64,000 bases of DNA, taken from the NCBI RefSeq assembly GCF_025905425.1, contig NZ_CP109603.1:3364501-3428500 (forward strand), given 5' to 3'. The translations under genes and the position numbers were made by a program. Origin of the DNA: Pseudomonas putida. Lineage in GTDB: Bacteria; Pseudomonadota; Gammaproteobacteria; Pseudomonadales; Pseudomonadaceae. The number at the start of each line of letters is the position of its first letter. Within the stretch, counting starts at the first letter, position 1. This document shows, one piece after another, positions 15,313 through 25,074 of the stretch. The notes under the pieces are model-generated. The model saw only the letters and a program-made list of their open reading frames with translations, searched no databases and was not told where the DNA came from.

Positions 15313-15384
15313 TGTGGGAGCAACTGTCTTGTTCGAATCTCTAAAGACGGCACGATCCCGGTGGGAGCGGGCTTGCCCCGCGAA
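15313..15384. repeat. Compound repeat with REP (second copy of 463-533)
   Basis: The 72 bp repeat 463-533 with two substitutions and one extra base: the GTGGGAGCAAC start, the CTTGTTCGAATCTCTAAAG core and a terminal REP. A partial third echo, TCTAAAGCCGGAACGATCCCTG, lies just before it (15293-15314). It occupies most of the spacer 15237-15416, which has no other feature I can see. Confidence 0.8.
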
Positions 15385-15416
15385 GGGCTGCACAGCAGCC
15401 CCGGCATACGCTGAAG

Positions 15417-15674
15417 TCAATGCAAGGTATGCATCTGCGGCCTGTCCGTGAGCTGCACCTGCGCAACCGCCGATTCCAGCAAGGTGCGCACAGCTTCCAT
15501 TTCGTGCATGACGGCCAGGGTCATGATCGAGGCAGGCGACTTGGGGAGCGTGGAGACGGCGTGGTGAGCGACGGCCAAGGCGCAGAGTACGTACTCCGTG
15601 GCCTGGATCAGGGTGTCTTCGAGGTAATGAGGGGAATCGGGGGAGCAAGGTGGATCGGGGACGATCTTGAGCAT
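15417..15674 (-). CDS. DUF6124-like small protein
   Basis: 85 residues starting at ATG 15674 with GGAGG five bases upstream. The start MLKIVPDPP and the helical middle (EDTLIQATEYVLCALAVAHHA, MHEMEAVRTLLESAVAQVQL) fit the small pseudomonad family now called DUF6124, whose function is unknown. It is shorter than the ~110 residues common for the family. It lies upstream of the DUF3077 gene on the same strand; the pairing recurs in Pseudomonas genomes (from memory). Confidence 0.6.
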   Translation of the reverse strand: MLKIVPDPPCSPDSPHYLEDTLIQATEYVLCALAVAHHAVSTLPKSPASIMTLAVMHEMEAVRTLLESAVAQVQLTDRPQMHTLH

Positions 15675-16042
15675 GACAACCTCCAGACAAAATCTAAGTC
15701 GGACCGTCGCCAAATCACTTGCAGATGAATAGGTGGCGGCTACGTGCGGGCCTGCAAGACCGGACTTGGAGGTCAATTGCCCGGCTGGCCAAAAGGCCAC
15801 CCGCACGCAGCCACCATTGAACAAAGCCAATAGCAAACTGAGACCGATCCAAGCTACGGGCTTGCAGACCCGGTCGTTGAATTTGCAACGACCCAGCGAG
15901 ACTAGGGGGCTCAGCTTTCCATCGCAATGACGCAATGGCCTGCAAAGAGTTATTCAGAAACGCCCTACAAGGAAGAGCCAAAATCTGATCATTTCCGCTA
16001 GCTCTGTATCAATTTCGTGCCGCATTTTCCCGCTTGCCAAAT
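15675..16042. other. Spacer without recognised gene
   Basis: About 370 bp between the DUF6124-like gene and the ArsR operator. It contains stop-rich, lower-GC sequence with no REP, hairpin with T tract or convincing reading frame. It must carry the promoter of the DUF6124 gene, but I cannot place it. Confidence 0.5.
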
Positions 16043-16078
16043 ACATATGGAAATCCGTATATTCGATTATCCATATGT
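16043..16078. promoter_or_regulatory. ArsR operator
   Basis: ACATATGGA (16043-16051) and TCCATATGT (16070-16078) are perfect 9-bp inverted repeats with an 18-bp interval, ending 13 bp before the arsR ATG. The A/T-rich dyad with ATTCGATTA inside suits a dimeric ArsR repressor. Confidence 0.65.
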
Positions 16079-16091
16079 AAAGAGCACCTCC

Positions 16092-16439
16092 ATGATCACC
16101 CCACCCGAGGTCTTCAAGAACCTGGCCGACGAGACCCGCGCTCGCGCCACCCTGCTCATCGCCAACCTGGGCGAGCTCTGCGTCTGCGAGCTGATGTGCG
16201 CCCTCGACGACAGCCAGCCGAAAATCAGCCGCCACCTCGCCCAACTGCGAAGCAGCGGCCTGCTGCTGGATCGCCGCCAGGGCCAGTGGGTGTATTACCG
16301 CCTCAACCCGGACCTGCCCACATGGGTGCACGACATGCTGCAGGTGACGCTGCAAGCCAATGCCATATGGCTGCAAGAGAACACATCACGCCTGCAGCAC
16401 ATGGCCGACCGCCCCGTCCGCGCAGCCGCCTGCTGCTGA
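16092..16439 (+). CDS. arsR: Arsenic-responsive repressor ArsR
   Basis: 115 residues with the ArsR/SmtB winged-helix fold. The As(III)-binding cysteines are in ELCVCELMCAL, in the recognition helix region, and QPKISRHLAQLRSSGLLLDRRQGQWVYY forms the HTH and wing. It binds its operator until arsenite or antimonite occupies the cysteines. ATG 16092 follows the operator palindrome. The C-terminal CC might add metal contacts. It is followed 26 bp later by arsC; the usual arsB between them is absent. Confidence 0.9.
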   Translation: MITPPEVFKNLADETRARATLLIANLGELCVCELMCALDDSQPKISRHLAQLRSSGLLLDRRQGQWVYYRLNPDLPTWVHDMLQVTLQANAIWLQENTSRLQHMADRPVRAAACC

Positions 16440-16465
16440 AGCCGCCAACCCGCGAGAGAGCATCC

Positions 16466-16936
16466 ATGCAAGTCCTGTTCATGTGCACCGCCAACAGCTG
16501 CCGCAGCATCCTCAGCGAAGCGCTGTTCAATCACCTGGCACCACCCGGCTTCAAAGCCGTCAGTGCCGGCAGTTTTCCCAAAGGCCAGGTGCTGCCGCGC
16601 AGCCTCACCACCCTGCAGCAGGCCGGCATTTCCACTGAAGGCCTTAGCAGCAAAGGTAACGATGCCTTCGCCGCCAACCCGCCAGACATCGTCATCACCG
16701 TCTGCGACAAGGCCGCCGGCGAAACCTGCCCCGTGTACTTCGGCCCAGCGCTGAAAGCCCACTGGGGCCTGCAAGACCCTTCCGAAGCGGAGGGTGACGA
16801 GGCCGCAATCGACGCGGCGTTCAAGGCCACGCTGGCAATCATCGAGCGACGTTGCAAAGCCCTCTTCGCCCTCCCCTTCAGTACCCTCGGCCGCGACGAA
16901 CTCCAGCGCGAGTTGGACCGCATCGGAACGCTCTAG
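16466..16936 (+). CDS. arsC: Arsenate reductase ArsC (LMW-phosphatase, thioredoxin type)
   Basis: 156 residues of the low-molecular-weight phosphatase fold. The arsenate loop is CTANSCR (C-x5-R) at the start, and two further cysteines in VCDKAAGETCPVYFG form the redox relay used by thioredoxin-coupled ArsC. It reduces As(V) to As(III). Downstream a REP pair separates it from arsH. Without an ArsB or Acr3 pump in the cluster, the arsenite must leave through a transporter encoded elsewhere. Confidence 0.9.
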   Translation: MQVLFMCTANSCRSILSEALFNHLAPPGFKAVSAGSFPKGQVLPRSLTTLQQAGISTEGLSSKGNDAFAANPPDIVITVCDKAAGETCPVYFGPALKAHWGLQDPSEAEGDEAAIDAAFKATLAIIERRCKALFALPFSTLGRDELQRELDRIGTL

Positions 16937-16966
16937 GGTTTGTACGAAAAGTAGGGTCATCCATCG

Positions 16967-17099
16967 TTGTGGGAGCGGGCTTGCCCCGCGATCTGCCGCA
17001 ACGCGGCAGCAAAGCCTGAATTCGCAGCGTCTTTGACACTATTTGATATCGGGTACAGGAGCGCTTCGCACTCCATCGCGGGGCAAGCCCGCTCCCACA
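16967..17099. repeat. REP pair between arsC and arsH
   Basis: Inverted REP copies at 16967-16990 and 17075-17099 flank about 85 bp that include a small palindrome (CTGCCGC-AAC-GCGGCAG). The element fills almost the whole arsC-arsH spacer. Confidence 0.85.
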
Positions 17100-17130
17100 A
17101 AACTTCTCGTACGGAGCCTAAGGAGGCCCC

Positions 17131-17832
17131 ATGTCAGAACAACTGCCCAACCTCGACCTGTCCCTGTTCGACGCAGCCCCGGCCGCACCCCGTGCCAGCG
17201 AGCACAAACCGCGCATCCTGCTGCTGTACGGGTCGACCCGCGAACGCTCCTTTAGCCGCTTGCTGACCGAAGAGGCTGCCCGCCTCCTGCAGCACTTTGG
17301 TGCAGAGACGCGCATCTTCGACCCCTCCGGCCTGCCGTTGCCTGACGACGTGCCGGTAGAGCACCCCAAAGTGCAAGAACTGCGTGACCTGGTGCTGTGG
17401 TCCGAAGGCCAGGTCTGGTGCTCGCCCGAACGCCATGGCGCCCTGTCGGCCGTGTTCAAGGCGCAGATCGACTGGATCCCCCTGGCCCTCGGCGCCGTAC
17501 GCCCCACCCAAGGCAAGACCCTGGCCGTGATGCAAGTGTGCGGGGGTTCGCAGTCGTTCAACGTGGTCAACCAACTGCGGGTGCTGGGCCGCTGGATGCG
17601 CATGTTCACCATCCCCAACCAGTCCTCGGTGCCCAAAGCGTACCTGGAGTTCGACGATGCCGGCCGCATGAAGCCATCGCCCTACTACGACCGGGTTGTC
17701 GATGTGATGGAAGAGCTGGTGAAGTTCACCCTGTTGCTGCGCGACCACACCGAGTTTTTGGTGGACCGCTATTCCGAGCGCAAAGAAAGCGCCGAGCAGC
17801 TTACGGCGCGGGTCAACCAGCGTTCGATCTGA
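17131..17832 (+). CDS. arsH: ArsH NADPH-dependent FMN reductase / organoarsenical oxidase
   Basis: 233 residues. The flavodoxin-like FMN site [34 protein letters not shown], and [20 protein letters not shown] are ArsH hallmarks. ArsH enzymes oxidise trivalent methyl- and aryl-arsenicals to less toxic pentavalent forms and reduce quinones. AGGAGG precedes ATG 17131. It is probably transcribed with arsRC unless the REP pair ends the message. Confidence 0.92.
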   Translation: MSEQLPNLDLSLFDAAPAAPRASEHKPRILLLYGSTRERSFSRLLTEEAARLLQHFGAETRIFDPSGLPLPDDVPVEHPKVQELRDLVLWSEGQVWCSPERHGALSAVFKAQIDWIPLALGAVRPTQGKTLAVMQVCGGSQSFNVVNQLRVLGRWMRMFTIPNQSSVPKAYLEFDDAGRMKPSPYYDRVVDVMEELVKFTLLLRDHTEFLVDRYSERKESAEQLTARVNQRSI

Positions 17833-18047
17833 ATCGATTGCAGGGGACAGCGCATTTTCGAGCCCGTCCCCCTGACCTTGACGCACCCTGCGGCGATGAG
17901 TACTTTTTCAGCCCCTTCCTTTTCGGCCCCCTCTGCTGTGCACCGCCCAGGCGTTAATTCGCGAAGCGGGCATTCAAGATGCCGACACTTATACGGTCGC
18001 CCAATGGCGTGCCGCTACTTCGTTATCAAGTGAACAAGGTTGATTAC

Positions 18048-18485
18048 ATGATCATTCGTCAGGCTAACGCCGCAGACCACCCGCTGCTGCTCGACATTTG
18101 GCTGCGTGCCGTTCGCGCCACTCACCATTTTTTGCAGGCATCCGACATAGACGCGCTGCTGCCGCAGTTGCGCGACGTTTACCTACACGCTGTCGAGTTG
18201 TGGGTTGCGGTCGATGCTGAAGATTGCCCGTTAGGCTTCATGGGGCTGAATCAGGAGCATGTGGAAATGCTCTTTATCGATCCCGACCTGCACGGGCGTG
18301 GGATTGGCCGTGCGCTGCTGGATTACGCACGGGGTTCACGGAGCACGCTGAGTGTGGATGTGAACGAGCAGAACCCTGAGGCGGTGGGGTTTTATCTGCA
18401 TTACGGGTTTGTGCAAACGGGGCGTTCTGAGGTGGATGGCGAGGGGCGGCCGTTTCCGTTGTTGCATATGAGTTTGCCTGCATAA
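18048..18485 (+). CDS. GNAT-family N-acetyltransferase
   Basis: 145 residues with the GNAT fold: IRQANAADHPLLLDIWLRAV at the start, VEMLFIDPDLHGRGIGRALLDYA as the acetyl-CoA motif A (R/Q-x-x-G-x-G/A), and NPEAVGFYLHYGF near the end. It resembles the YjaB-type subgroup, whose substrates are mostly unknown. ATG 18048 has AAGG seven bases upstream. The preceding spacer (17833-18047) shows a weak GGGGAC / GTCCCC hairpin and nothing else. Confidence 0.8.
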   Translation: MIIRQANAADHPLLLDIWLRAVRATHHFLQASDIDALLPQLRDVYLHAVELWVAVDAEDCPLGFMGLNQEHVEMLFIDPDLHGRGIGRALLDYARGSRSTLSVDVNEQNPEAVGFYLHYGFVQTGRSEVDGEGRPFPLLHMSLPA

Positions 18486-18819
18486 GCCGTTAGATGAGTC
18501 GTTCCTGAGCTACGCCCAGGGACGATTTCCATTTAGTGTGGCGGAATCAAGAACTAACTCAGCCCCGTACTAAAGCCGCGTTAAGCGCGATCTGAGGCTA
18601 GTCTCAAGGTTTTGGTACCCATTGCGTATCAATTCATTTTCTTTCTTACCTAACCATCCGACACTTACAGATTACCTCGTTGGTGCTGCCAGCCGCCCGC
18701 GCTTAGTGATACGCCTTCATCACGCACATGCGGTGATTCGGGAGCACTAGCAGAGGGCTGGGGTTCTGGATTTGAATGTGCGGTGATAGCATCTGGCTAC
18801 CTATTTCAACGCCGAGTGC
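18486..18819. other. Low-GC spacer without recognised gene
   Basis: 334 bp, clearly richer in A/T than the window's core genes. I find no reading frame with a ribosome site, no repeat and no hairpin with T tract. It begins the low-GC stretch that runs to about 20.7 kb. Confidence 0.5.
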
Positions 18820-19545
18820 ATGATGGCAAGTGTTTTCGTTATACGAATCCCTGGGTGGAGAACGTTCGTTTTCACTGTTCCAGAAAACTGGAATTCTTAC
18901 CATTTGAACCATTGGTTTCGCCGAACCATTCGTTCTCGGCTGTTTCAAGAAATCGAACTTGGCAATGACCAAGCCGCATTGCAATTGGCGCGGCCGTGGA
19001 GGTTGCGTTATCTGCGTGGCGAATGGGGAGAAACCGCTCTCAGTTGTGCCATCGGCTACAAGCAATCCGCCTTGGCTGTGGAGCTAGTGCGACGTGGCGG
19101 CATGTATGCCGAGGATGACACGCTGGCGCAAGCGGCGATGAACGGTGACCTGATGGTGGTCGACGCGCTGTTATCGGCTGGGAAGCATCCGGACGAGACC
19201 ATCAAGGACCCGCTTTTTCTTGGGCTGACGCCCTTGATGTGGGCGACCAACAGACGTCACCCACAGATCATGGAGCGCCTGTTGCAGGCCGGTGCCGATA
19301 TTCACGCTGTCGACCGTCAAGGGTGTACGGTGGCAGGCCATGTGACCAATCTTGGTGGTACTTCTCTGGAGGCACTGAAAGTGTTGCTGCACCACAAACC
19401 CGAAATCCTATGGACCGAGATGTGGAGCGGAATCGATGTCCTGAATGCCGTACGACGTTATCGGGACAGCCGGGACCCTGATGCGCTGCAATTCATGACG
19501 CGCAAGTTTCCGGAGCTGGATATGGATGAGTACCTGGAGAATTAA
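18820..19545 (+). CDS. Ankyrin-repeat protein
   Basis: 241 residues (or 240 from the adjacent second ATG at 18823). After a basic N-terminal part (WFRRTIRSRLFQEI) come three to four ankyrin-like units: GETALSCAIGYKQSALAVELVRRGG, DTLAQAAMNGDLMVVDALLSAG, LTPLMWATNRRHPQIMERLLQAGADIH. These make protein-protein contacts. No enzymatic domain or signal peptide is seen. The ribosome site is weak and base use is more A/T-rich than in core genes, suggesting acquisition. No partner gene can be named. Confidence 0.7.
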   Translation: MMASVFVIRIPGWRTFVFTVPENWNSYHLNHWFRRTIRSRLFQEIELGNDQAALQLARPWRLRYLRGEWGETALSCAIGYKQSALAVELVRRGGMYAEDDTLAQAAMNGDLMVVDALLSAGKHPDETIKDPLFLGLTPLMWATNRRHPQIMERLLQAGADIHAVDRQGCTVAGHVTNLGGTSLEALKVLLHHKPEILWTEMWSGIDVLNAVRRYRDSRDPDALQFMTRKFPELDMDEYLEN

Positions 19546-19709
19546 GGCGCAGGATTATACTTAGCGGGCTGCATGCTGTCGCATTGCCTAGACGCAATGA
19601 CTACCACCCGCTATGTGTCGGATCCGACCTTCCCTCTGTTTTCAACGCAGCATGATCGTCACGCAGGCACTTCTCGTACAAAGCCTAGCAACCCACTCGA
19701 GATTTCAGT

Positions 19710-20471
19710 ATGAAACCCAACCCGACAATCGATAACGCACTACGCGTTGCGTTGGTTACAGGATCCACTTCCGGTATCGGCGCCGCCATTGCACGTGCAT
19801 TAAGCCGGGCAGGCTATGCCGTGATCCTTCATTCGCGAAGTTCTGCAAATACGGGGCGCGCTATGGCTGCCGAAATGGAGCAAGCTATTTACGTGCAAGC
19901 TGATCTTGCTTTGGAAGCTGACAGGGTCAGACTGATTGAAGAAGCGATCGCCGCGTGGGGCCAACTCGACGTATTAGTCAATAACGCCGGCATCAGCAGA
20001 GTCATTCCGCACAGCGACCTAGCCTCTGCCACTTCGGATGTGTGGCACGAGCTCAACGAGATTAATGTCGTGGCGCCGTTCCACCTGGTCGCATTGGCCG
20101 AGTCGGCATTACGCGATGCCGCCCGTTACCGTCGAGCAGGTAGCGTCGTAAACATCAGCTCGCATGCCGGTGTCCGTCCCAAGGGCGCATCCATTCCCTA
20201 CGCGGTGAGCAAAGCTGCTCTCAATCACATGACCCGCTTGCTTGCGGTGTCGCTCGGGCCGGACATTCGCGTAAATGCTGTGGCGCCTGGCTTGGTCGAC
20301 ACACCCCTGACCGCAGAGTGGACAGAGGCTCAAGCGTTGTGGCGCGTTCGCGCACCTATGTGCAGGGCCGCTAGCCCAGACGACATCGCAAACGCTGTTG
20401 CAATGTTGGTTGATTCTGACTACTTAACTGGCGAGATACTCCTGTCAGACGGCGGATTGAATCTGACTTAG
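19710..20471 (+). CDS. SDR-family oxidoreductase (in low-GC region)
   Basis: 253 residues, classical [41 protein letters not shown] catalytic pair and GEILLSDGG near the C terminus. HSRSSANTG after the second strand hints at NADPH (weak). Substrate unknown. It belongs to the low-GC stretch, has no clear ribosome site, and its stop codon lies only a few bases from the end of the integrase remnant on the other strand. That suggests it arrived with, or was left by, a mobile element at dusA. Confidence 0.78.
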   Translation: MKPNPTIDNALRVALVTGSTSGIGAAIARALSRAGYAVILHSRSSANTGRAMAAEMEQAIYVQADLALEADRVRLIEEAIAAWGQLDVLVNNAGISRVIPHSDLASATSDVWHELNEINVVAPFHLVALAESALRDAARYRRAGSVVNISSHAGVRPKGASIPYAVSKAALNHMTRLLAVSLGPDIRVNAVAPGLVDTPLTAEWTEAQALWRVRAPMCRAASPDDIANAVAMLVDSDYLTGEILLSDGGLNLT

Positions 20472-20476
20472 GTTTA

Positions 20477-20690
20477 GCGCGTTCCCAAGCCAGTCTCTCA
20501 TCGCTTCGCCCTGGCCTGGGCCGACTGCTTACGGGCGAATGTCTAGGCTTCTTGATAGACTAGGGCACCCTTTTTCTTAAGGCGGATGTGGACGGTATAC
20601 CTAGCCGCTCCATCGGCCTTTCGTTGCTCTAGACCGTTGCCATGGTTTTCGGTGGTACAAGCGTTTTTGATGTTGGTACACCGTACCGCT
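20477..20690 (-). pseudogene. Tyrosine-integrase N-terminal remnant
   Basis: Translated on the minus strand, the segment reads TNIKNAC...ADGAARYTVHIRLKKKGALVYQEA, an in-frame TAG (20543-20545), TFARKQSAQARAKR, then TGA (20498-20500) and ETGLG. Without the two stops this is the arm-binding N-terminus of a phage-type integrase (compare the frequent pattern RYxVRIRLKK...QEx-TFxRKxxAxAWAKRRE). The catalytic domain is absent; the frame soon runs into the neighbouring SDR gene. It lies just upstream of dusA, pointing at it, as integrases of dusA-inserted elements do. Confidence 0.65.
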
Positions 20691-20746
20691 GTCACACCAG
20701 AAATGCTCAAAACGCCCAAGAGCGGCACAAATATGCGTAGACCAGA

Positions 20747-21757
<1,011 letters not shown>

Positions 21758-21778
21758 GTGTTGCAGCAGCCTTGGGAA

Positions 21779-21834
21779 CCTTGGGGGTGTTGGTGAATCG
21801 AATCATCACCGTTCGTAGATCCCCAAGGCGTTTT
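21779..21834 (+). terminator. Stem-loop after dusA
   Basis: CCTTGGGG (21779-21786) pairs with CCCCAAGG (21821-21828), followed by CGTTTT. An inner GGTGA/TCACC stem extends the structure. It probably ends the dusA transcript. Confidence 0.5.
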
Positions 21835-21990
21835 ACCCCGTGCCGGGCTGAAACCTTGGGGCGGCTACGCAGCCCTTTTCGCGACGCAAGGCCGCGCCCA
21901 CACGCGGTTTGCCCACGCGGCTTCGACGGGCCTTGAGCGGCCGCCGGGGCTCGGGTAATGTCGAGTCATTGCACAGGACAGAGCACGCCC

Positions 21991-22917
21991 ATGACCTCCA
22001 AGCTGGAACAACTCAAGCAGTTCACCACCGTGGTCGCCGACACCGGGGACCTGGACGCCATCACCCGCCTGAAACCGGTCGATGCCACCACCAACCCGTC
22101 GCTGCTGCTCAAGGCCGCCGCCATCTCCGGCTATGCCGACCTGCTCAAGCAGGTAAAAAGCGATGCCAAGGGCGATGTGGACCTTGCCTGCGACAAGTTC
22201 GCAGTCGCGGTTGGCTCGGGCATTCTCAAGGTCATCCCTGGCCGTATCTCCACCGAAGTGGATGCGCGCCTGTCGTTCGATGAGCCGGCACTGCTGGCCA
22301 AGGCGCGCAAGCTGATCGAGCTGTACGAGGCCGCCGGCGTCGGCAAAGACCGCGTGCTGATCAAGCTCGCCTCGACCTGGGAAGGCATCCGCGCCGCCGA
22401 GAAGCTGGAGAAGGAAGGCATCCAGACCAACCTGACCTTGCTGTTCTCCTTCGCCCAGGCCCAAGCCTGCGCCGATGCAGGGGTGTTCCTAATCTCCCCG
22501 TTCGTGGGCCGTATCTACGACTGGTACAAGAAGAGCACCGGCAAAGAGTACGTGGGCGCAGAAGACCCGGGCGTGCAGTCGGTCACGCGGATCTACGACT
22601 ATTACAAGGCCAATGGCTACAAGACCGTGGTCATGGGTGCCAGCTTCCGTAACATCGGCCAGATCGAGCAACTGGCTGGCTGCGACCGCCTGACCATCAG
22701 CCCCGAGCTGCTGCAGCAGTTGAGCGATGACCAAGGTGAGCTGCCGCGTGTGCTCACGCCAGGCAACGCGGGTGAGGCCAAGCAGGTATTGAGCGAGAGC
22801 CAGTTCCGCTGGGCGATGAACGAAGATGCCATGGGTACCGAGAAGCTGGCCGAGGGTATTCGCCAGTTCGCGCGGGATCAGGAGAAGCTGGAGAAGTTGA
22901 TGGCTGAAAAGGCCTGA
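21991..22917 (+). CDS. tal: Transaldolase (TalB type)
   Basis: 308 residues. It transfers a dihydroxyacetone unit between sugar phosphates (sedoheptulose-7-P plus glyceraldehyde-3-P to erythrose-4-P plus fructose-6-P) in the non-oxidative pentose phosphate pathway. Class signatures [13 protein letters not shown] and [12 protein letters not shown] (Schiff-base lysine) are present, with [15 protein letters not shown] 21991 is chosen over an upstream TTG-type start at 21958. The gene order dusA-tal-STAS-RssB is a pseudomonad constant. Confidence 0.95.
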   Translation: MTSKLEQLKQFTTVVADTGDLDAITRLKPVDATTNPSLLLKAAAISGYADLLKQVKSDAKGDVDLACDKFAVAVGSGILKVIPGRISTEVDARLSFDEPALLAKARKLIELYEAAGVGKDRVLIKLASTWEGIRAAEKLEKEGIQTNLTLLFSFAQAQACADAGVFLISPFVGRIYDWYKKSTGKEYVGAEDPGVQSVTRIYDYYKANGYKTVVMGASFRNIGQIEQLAGCDRLTISPELLQQLSDDQGELPRVLTPGNAGEAKQVLSESQFRWAMNEDAMGTEKLAEGIRQFARDQEKLEKLMAEKA

Positions 22918-22938
22918 TACATTTTAGGTTTGCCTGAC

Positions 22939-22973
22939 GGGCGGGAAATGTTCAGCATTTTCCGCCCGTTTTT
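22939..22973 (+). terminator. Terminator of tal
   Basis: GGGCGGGAAATG pairs with CATTTTCCGCCC (one wobble) around a 5-base loop and is followed by GTTTTT. Confidence 0.85.
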
Positions 22974-23027
22974 GGTTTGGCGCTCAGTTGCGCCGGGCTT
23001 TAGAGGTATTTTGAATTCGATGGCCTA

Positions 23028-23050
23028 TTCGCGGGCAAGCCCGCTCCCAC
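23028..23050 (-). repeat. Single REP
   Basis: TTCGCGGGCAAGCCCGCTCC and the following CAC form an unpaired REP copy in the spacer between tal and the PhoD-like gene. Confidence 0.75.
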
Positions 23051-23088
23051 GGATGCGTGAATGGGCTGTCTAGCCACCAGAGCTGTTG

Positions 23089-24954
23089 ATGACCTCATCC
23101 CTACCCCTCGTTCTAGCCGGCCCGGTATTGCGCCGGCTGGAGCCGCAGCGCCTGGCCATCTGGCTGGTCGCCACGCAACCTTTGCAACCCGAGTTCGCCC
23201 TGGATGGCGCAGCGCATCCGGTTAACGTCGCTTGCCAGGTCATCCCGATAGGCCAGAACGCGTTTATCCATTTGCTGGATATCCGCTTCGCCCTGCCGCT
23301 CCCTTGCAACCAGACGCTGGGCTACGACCTGCTCATCGATGGCCAAGGCATCGCCGAGTGGGCAGCGCACCTGCTCTACCCCGGCGAAACACGGCCAAAC
23401 TTCGTGCTGCGTGATCGCCTTGATCATGTGCTGCATGGCTCTTGCCGCAAGCCGCACCACCCCGCCGCCGACGGCCTGCTGTGCGCCGACCGTTTGCTGC
23501 AACAGTGCCAAGACCCCGAACAGCGCCCTGCCGTGCTGCTGATGACCGGCGACCAGGTGTATGCCGATGATGTCGCCGGGCCCATGCTGCGCGCCATCCA
23601 CGCCCTGATCGAACGCTTGGGGCTGTTTGACGAACAGCTGGACGGTGCTGTCGTCGCGGACAGCGCGGCGCTCTATCGACACCCTGCCAGTTACTACCAT
23701 CGCGCCGACCTGCTGCCAGCGCAGGAACGTAACGAAAGCCTGCGCGAGCGCTTTTTTGGCGGCAAACGCAAGCCGATCTTCTCGTCCAGCAACGCCGATA
23801 ACCACCTGGTGACCTTCGCCGAAGTCATGGCCATGTACCTGCTGGTGTGGTCACCCGAACCCTGGCGCCTGGTGAACCTGGACATGCCTGCGGGGCTCAC
23901 CGATGAACGCCAGGCGCGTTATCGGCACGAGCTACCACTGATTGAGGCGTTCGCCGGCAACCTGGGCCAGGTGGCGCGGGTGATGGCGCACCTGCCATGC
24001 CTGATGATTTTCGATGATCATGACATCACCGATGACTGGAACCTCTCAGCCCAGTGGGAAGAAACCGCCTACGGCCACCCGTTCTCGCGGCGGATCATCG
24101 GCAATGCGCTGCTGGGCTACCTGCTGTGCCAGGCCTGGGGCAACGACCCGGAGGGCTGCGGGCCACTGGTCGAACGCTGCCAGGTGCTGACGGGTAAGAC
24201 ACTGAACAACCAGGCGCAGGATGATCTGATCAGCGAAGTGCTGCGTTTCCAGGGCTGGCAGTTCAGCCTGCCCAGCAACCCACCGCTGCTCGTGCTCGAC
24301 ACCCGCACGCGCCGATGGCGTAGCGAAAGCAGCCTGGCCAAGCCATCGGGCCTGCTCGACTGGGAGGCGCTGAGCGAACTGCAACAGGCGCTGCTTGATC
24401 ACCCTTCGGCGATTATCGTGTCGCCCGCGCCGATCTTCGGGGTAAAGCTGATCGAGACCGTGCAAAAGGTGTTCAGCTGGATGGGCTACCCGTTGCTGGT
24501 GGATGCCGAGAATTGGATGGCTCACCGGGGCGCGGCGCAGGTGATCCTGAACATTTTCCGCCACTCGCGCACGCCGGGGCATTACGTGGTGCTGTCAGGG
24601 GATGTGCATTATTCGTTCGTTTATGAAGTGCTGATTCGCCATCGCCAGCGCAGCCCGCACCTGTGGCAGATCACCAGCAGCGGGATCAAGAACGAGTTCC
24701 CCCGGCGATTACTGGATGTGCTCGACCGGCTTAACCGCTGGCTGTATTCACCGCGCTCGCCGCTTAACTGGTTTACCAAGCGGCGCGAGATGGAAGTGGT
24801 GCCGCGTACGCCCAGCGGTAGCAAGGCGGGTGAGCGATTATGGAATGGTGCGGGGTTGGGGCAGGTGTTTTTTGATGAGCAGGGGCGGCCCGCGCGGGTG
24901 TTTCAGCTGGATGCCGGTGGGCGGGATGTGACGGAGTTTGTCGGGCCGGAATGA
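23089..24954 (+). CDS. PhoD-like metallophosphatase family protein
   Basis: 621 residues without signal peptide, so unlike secreted PhoD it is probably cytoplasmic. Metal-binding motifs of the calcineurin/PhoD fold are present: HGSCRKPH, LLMTGDQVYADD, LMIFDDHDITDDWNLS, and VVLSGDVHYSF. The central domain is preceded by an immunoglobulin-like N-terminal part and ends with a C-terminal strand domain. Substrate unknown; the family includes phosphodiesterases. ATG 23089 directly follows an in-frame TTG; the ribosome site is weak. It is convergent with rssC, with a REP pair between. Confidence 0.8.
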   Translation: MTSSLPLVLAGPVLRRLEPQRLAIWLVATQPLQPEFALDGAAHPVNVACQVIPIGQNAFIHLLDIRFALPLPCNQTLGYDLLIDGQGIAEWAAHLLYPGETRPNFVLRDRLDHVLHGSCRKPHHPAADGLLCADRLLQQCQDPEQRPAVLLMTGDQVYADDVAGPMLRAIHALIERLGLFDEQLDGAVVADSAALYRHPASYYHRADLLPAQERNESLRERFFGGKRKPIFSSSNADNHLVTFAEVMAMYLLVWSPEPWRLVNLDMPAGLTDERQARYRHELPLIEAFAGNLGQVARVMAHLPCLMIFDDHDITDDWNLSAQWEETAYGHPFSRRIIGNALLGYLLCQAWGNDPEGCGPLVERCQVLTGKTLNNQAQDDLISEVLRFQGWQFSLPSNPPLLVLDTRTRRWRSESSLAKPSGLLDWEALSELQQALLDHPSAIIVSPAPIFGVKLIETVQKVFSWMGYPLLVDAENWMAHRGAAQVILNIFRHSRTPGHYVVLSGDVHYSFVYEVLIRHRQRSPHLWQITSSGIKNEFPRRLLDVLDRLNRWLYSPRSPLNWFTKRREMEVVPRTPSGSKAGERLWNGAGLGQVFFDEQGRPARVFQLDAGGRDVTEFVGPE

Positions 24955-24972
24955 GGGAGGTTTTTTAGCCTG

Positions 24973-25068
24973 TACCGGCCTCTTCGCGGGGCAAGCCCGC
25001 TCCCACAGTTGAGATGTAGTGAAGAACCTGTGGGAGCGGGCTTGCCCCGCGAAGAGGCCAGCACAGGC
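24973..25068. repeat. REP pair
   Basis: Two REP copies in opposite orientation (24973-25004 and 25029-25062, with GCCTCTTCGCGGGG / CCCCGCGAAGAGGC ends) separate the convergent PhoD-like gene and rssC. They can fold into one long hairpin. Confidence 0.85.
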
Positions 25069-25074
25069 AATAAA

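Noticed and set aside
17979..18047. Longer start for the GNAT protein
   Set aside because: The added 23 residues lie upstream of the family's normal start and have no ribosome site; AAGG precedes ATG 18048.
18819..18828. CATGATGG as a second dusA attachment copy
   Set aside because: Only eight bases match the dusA 5' sequence, which is expected by chance in this length.
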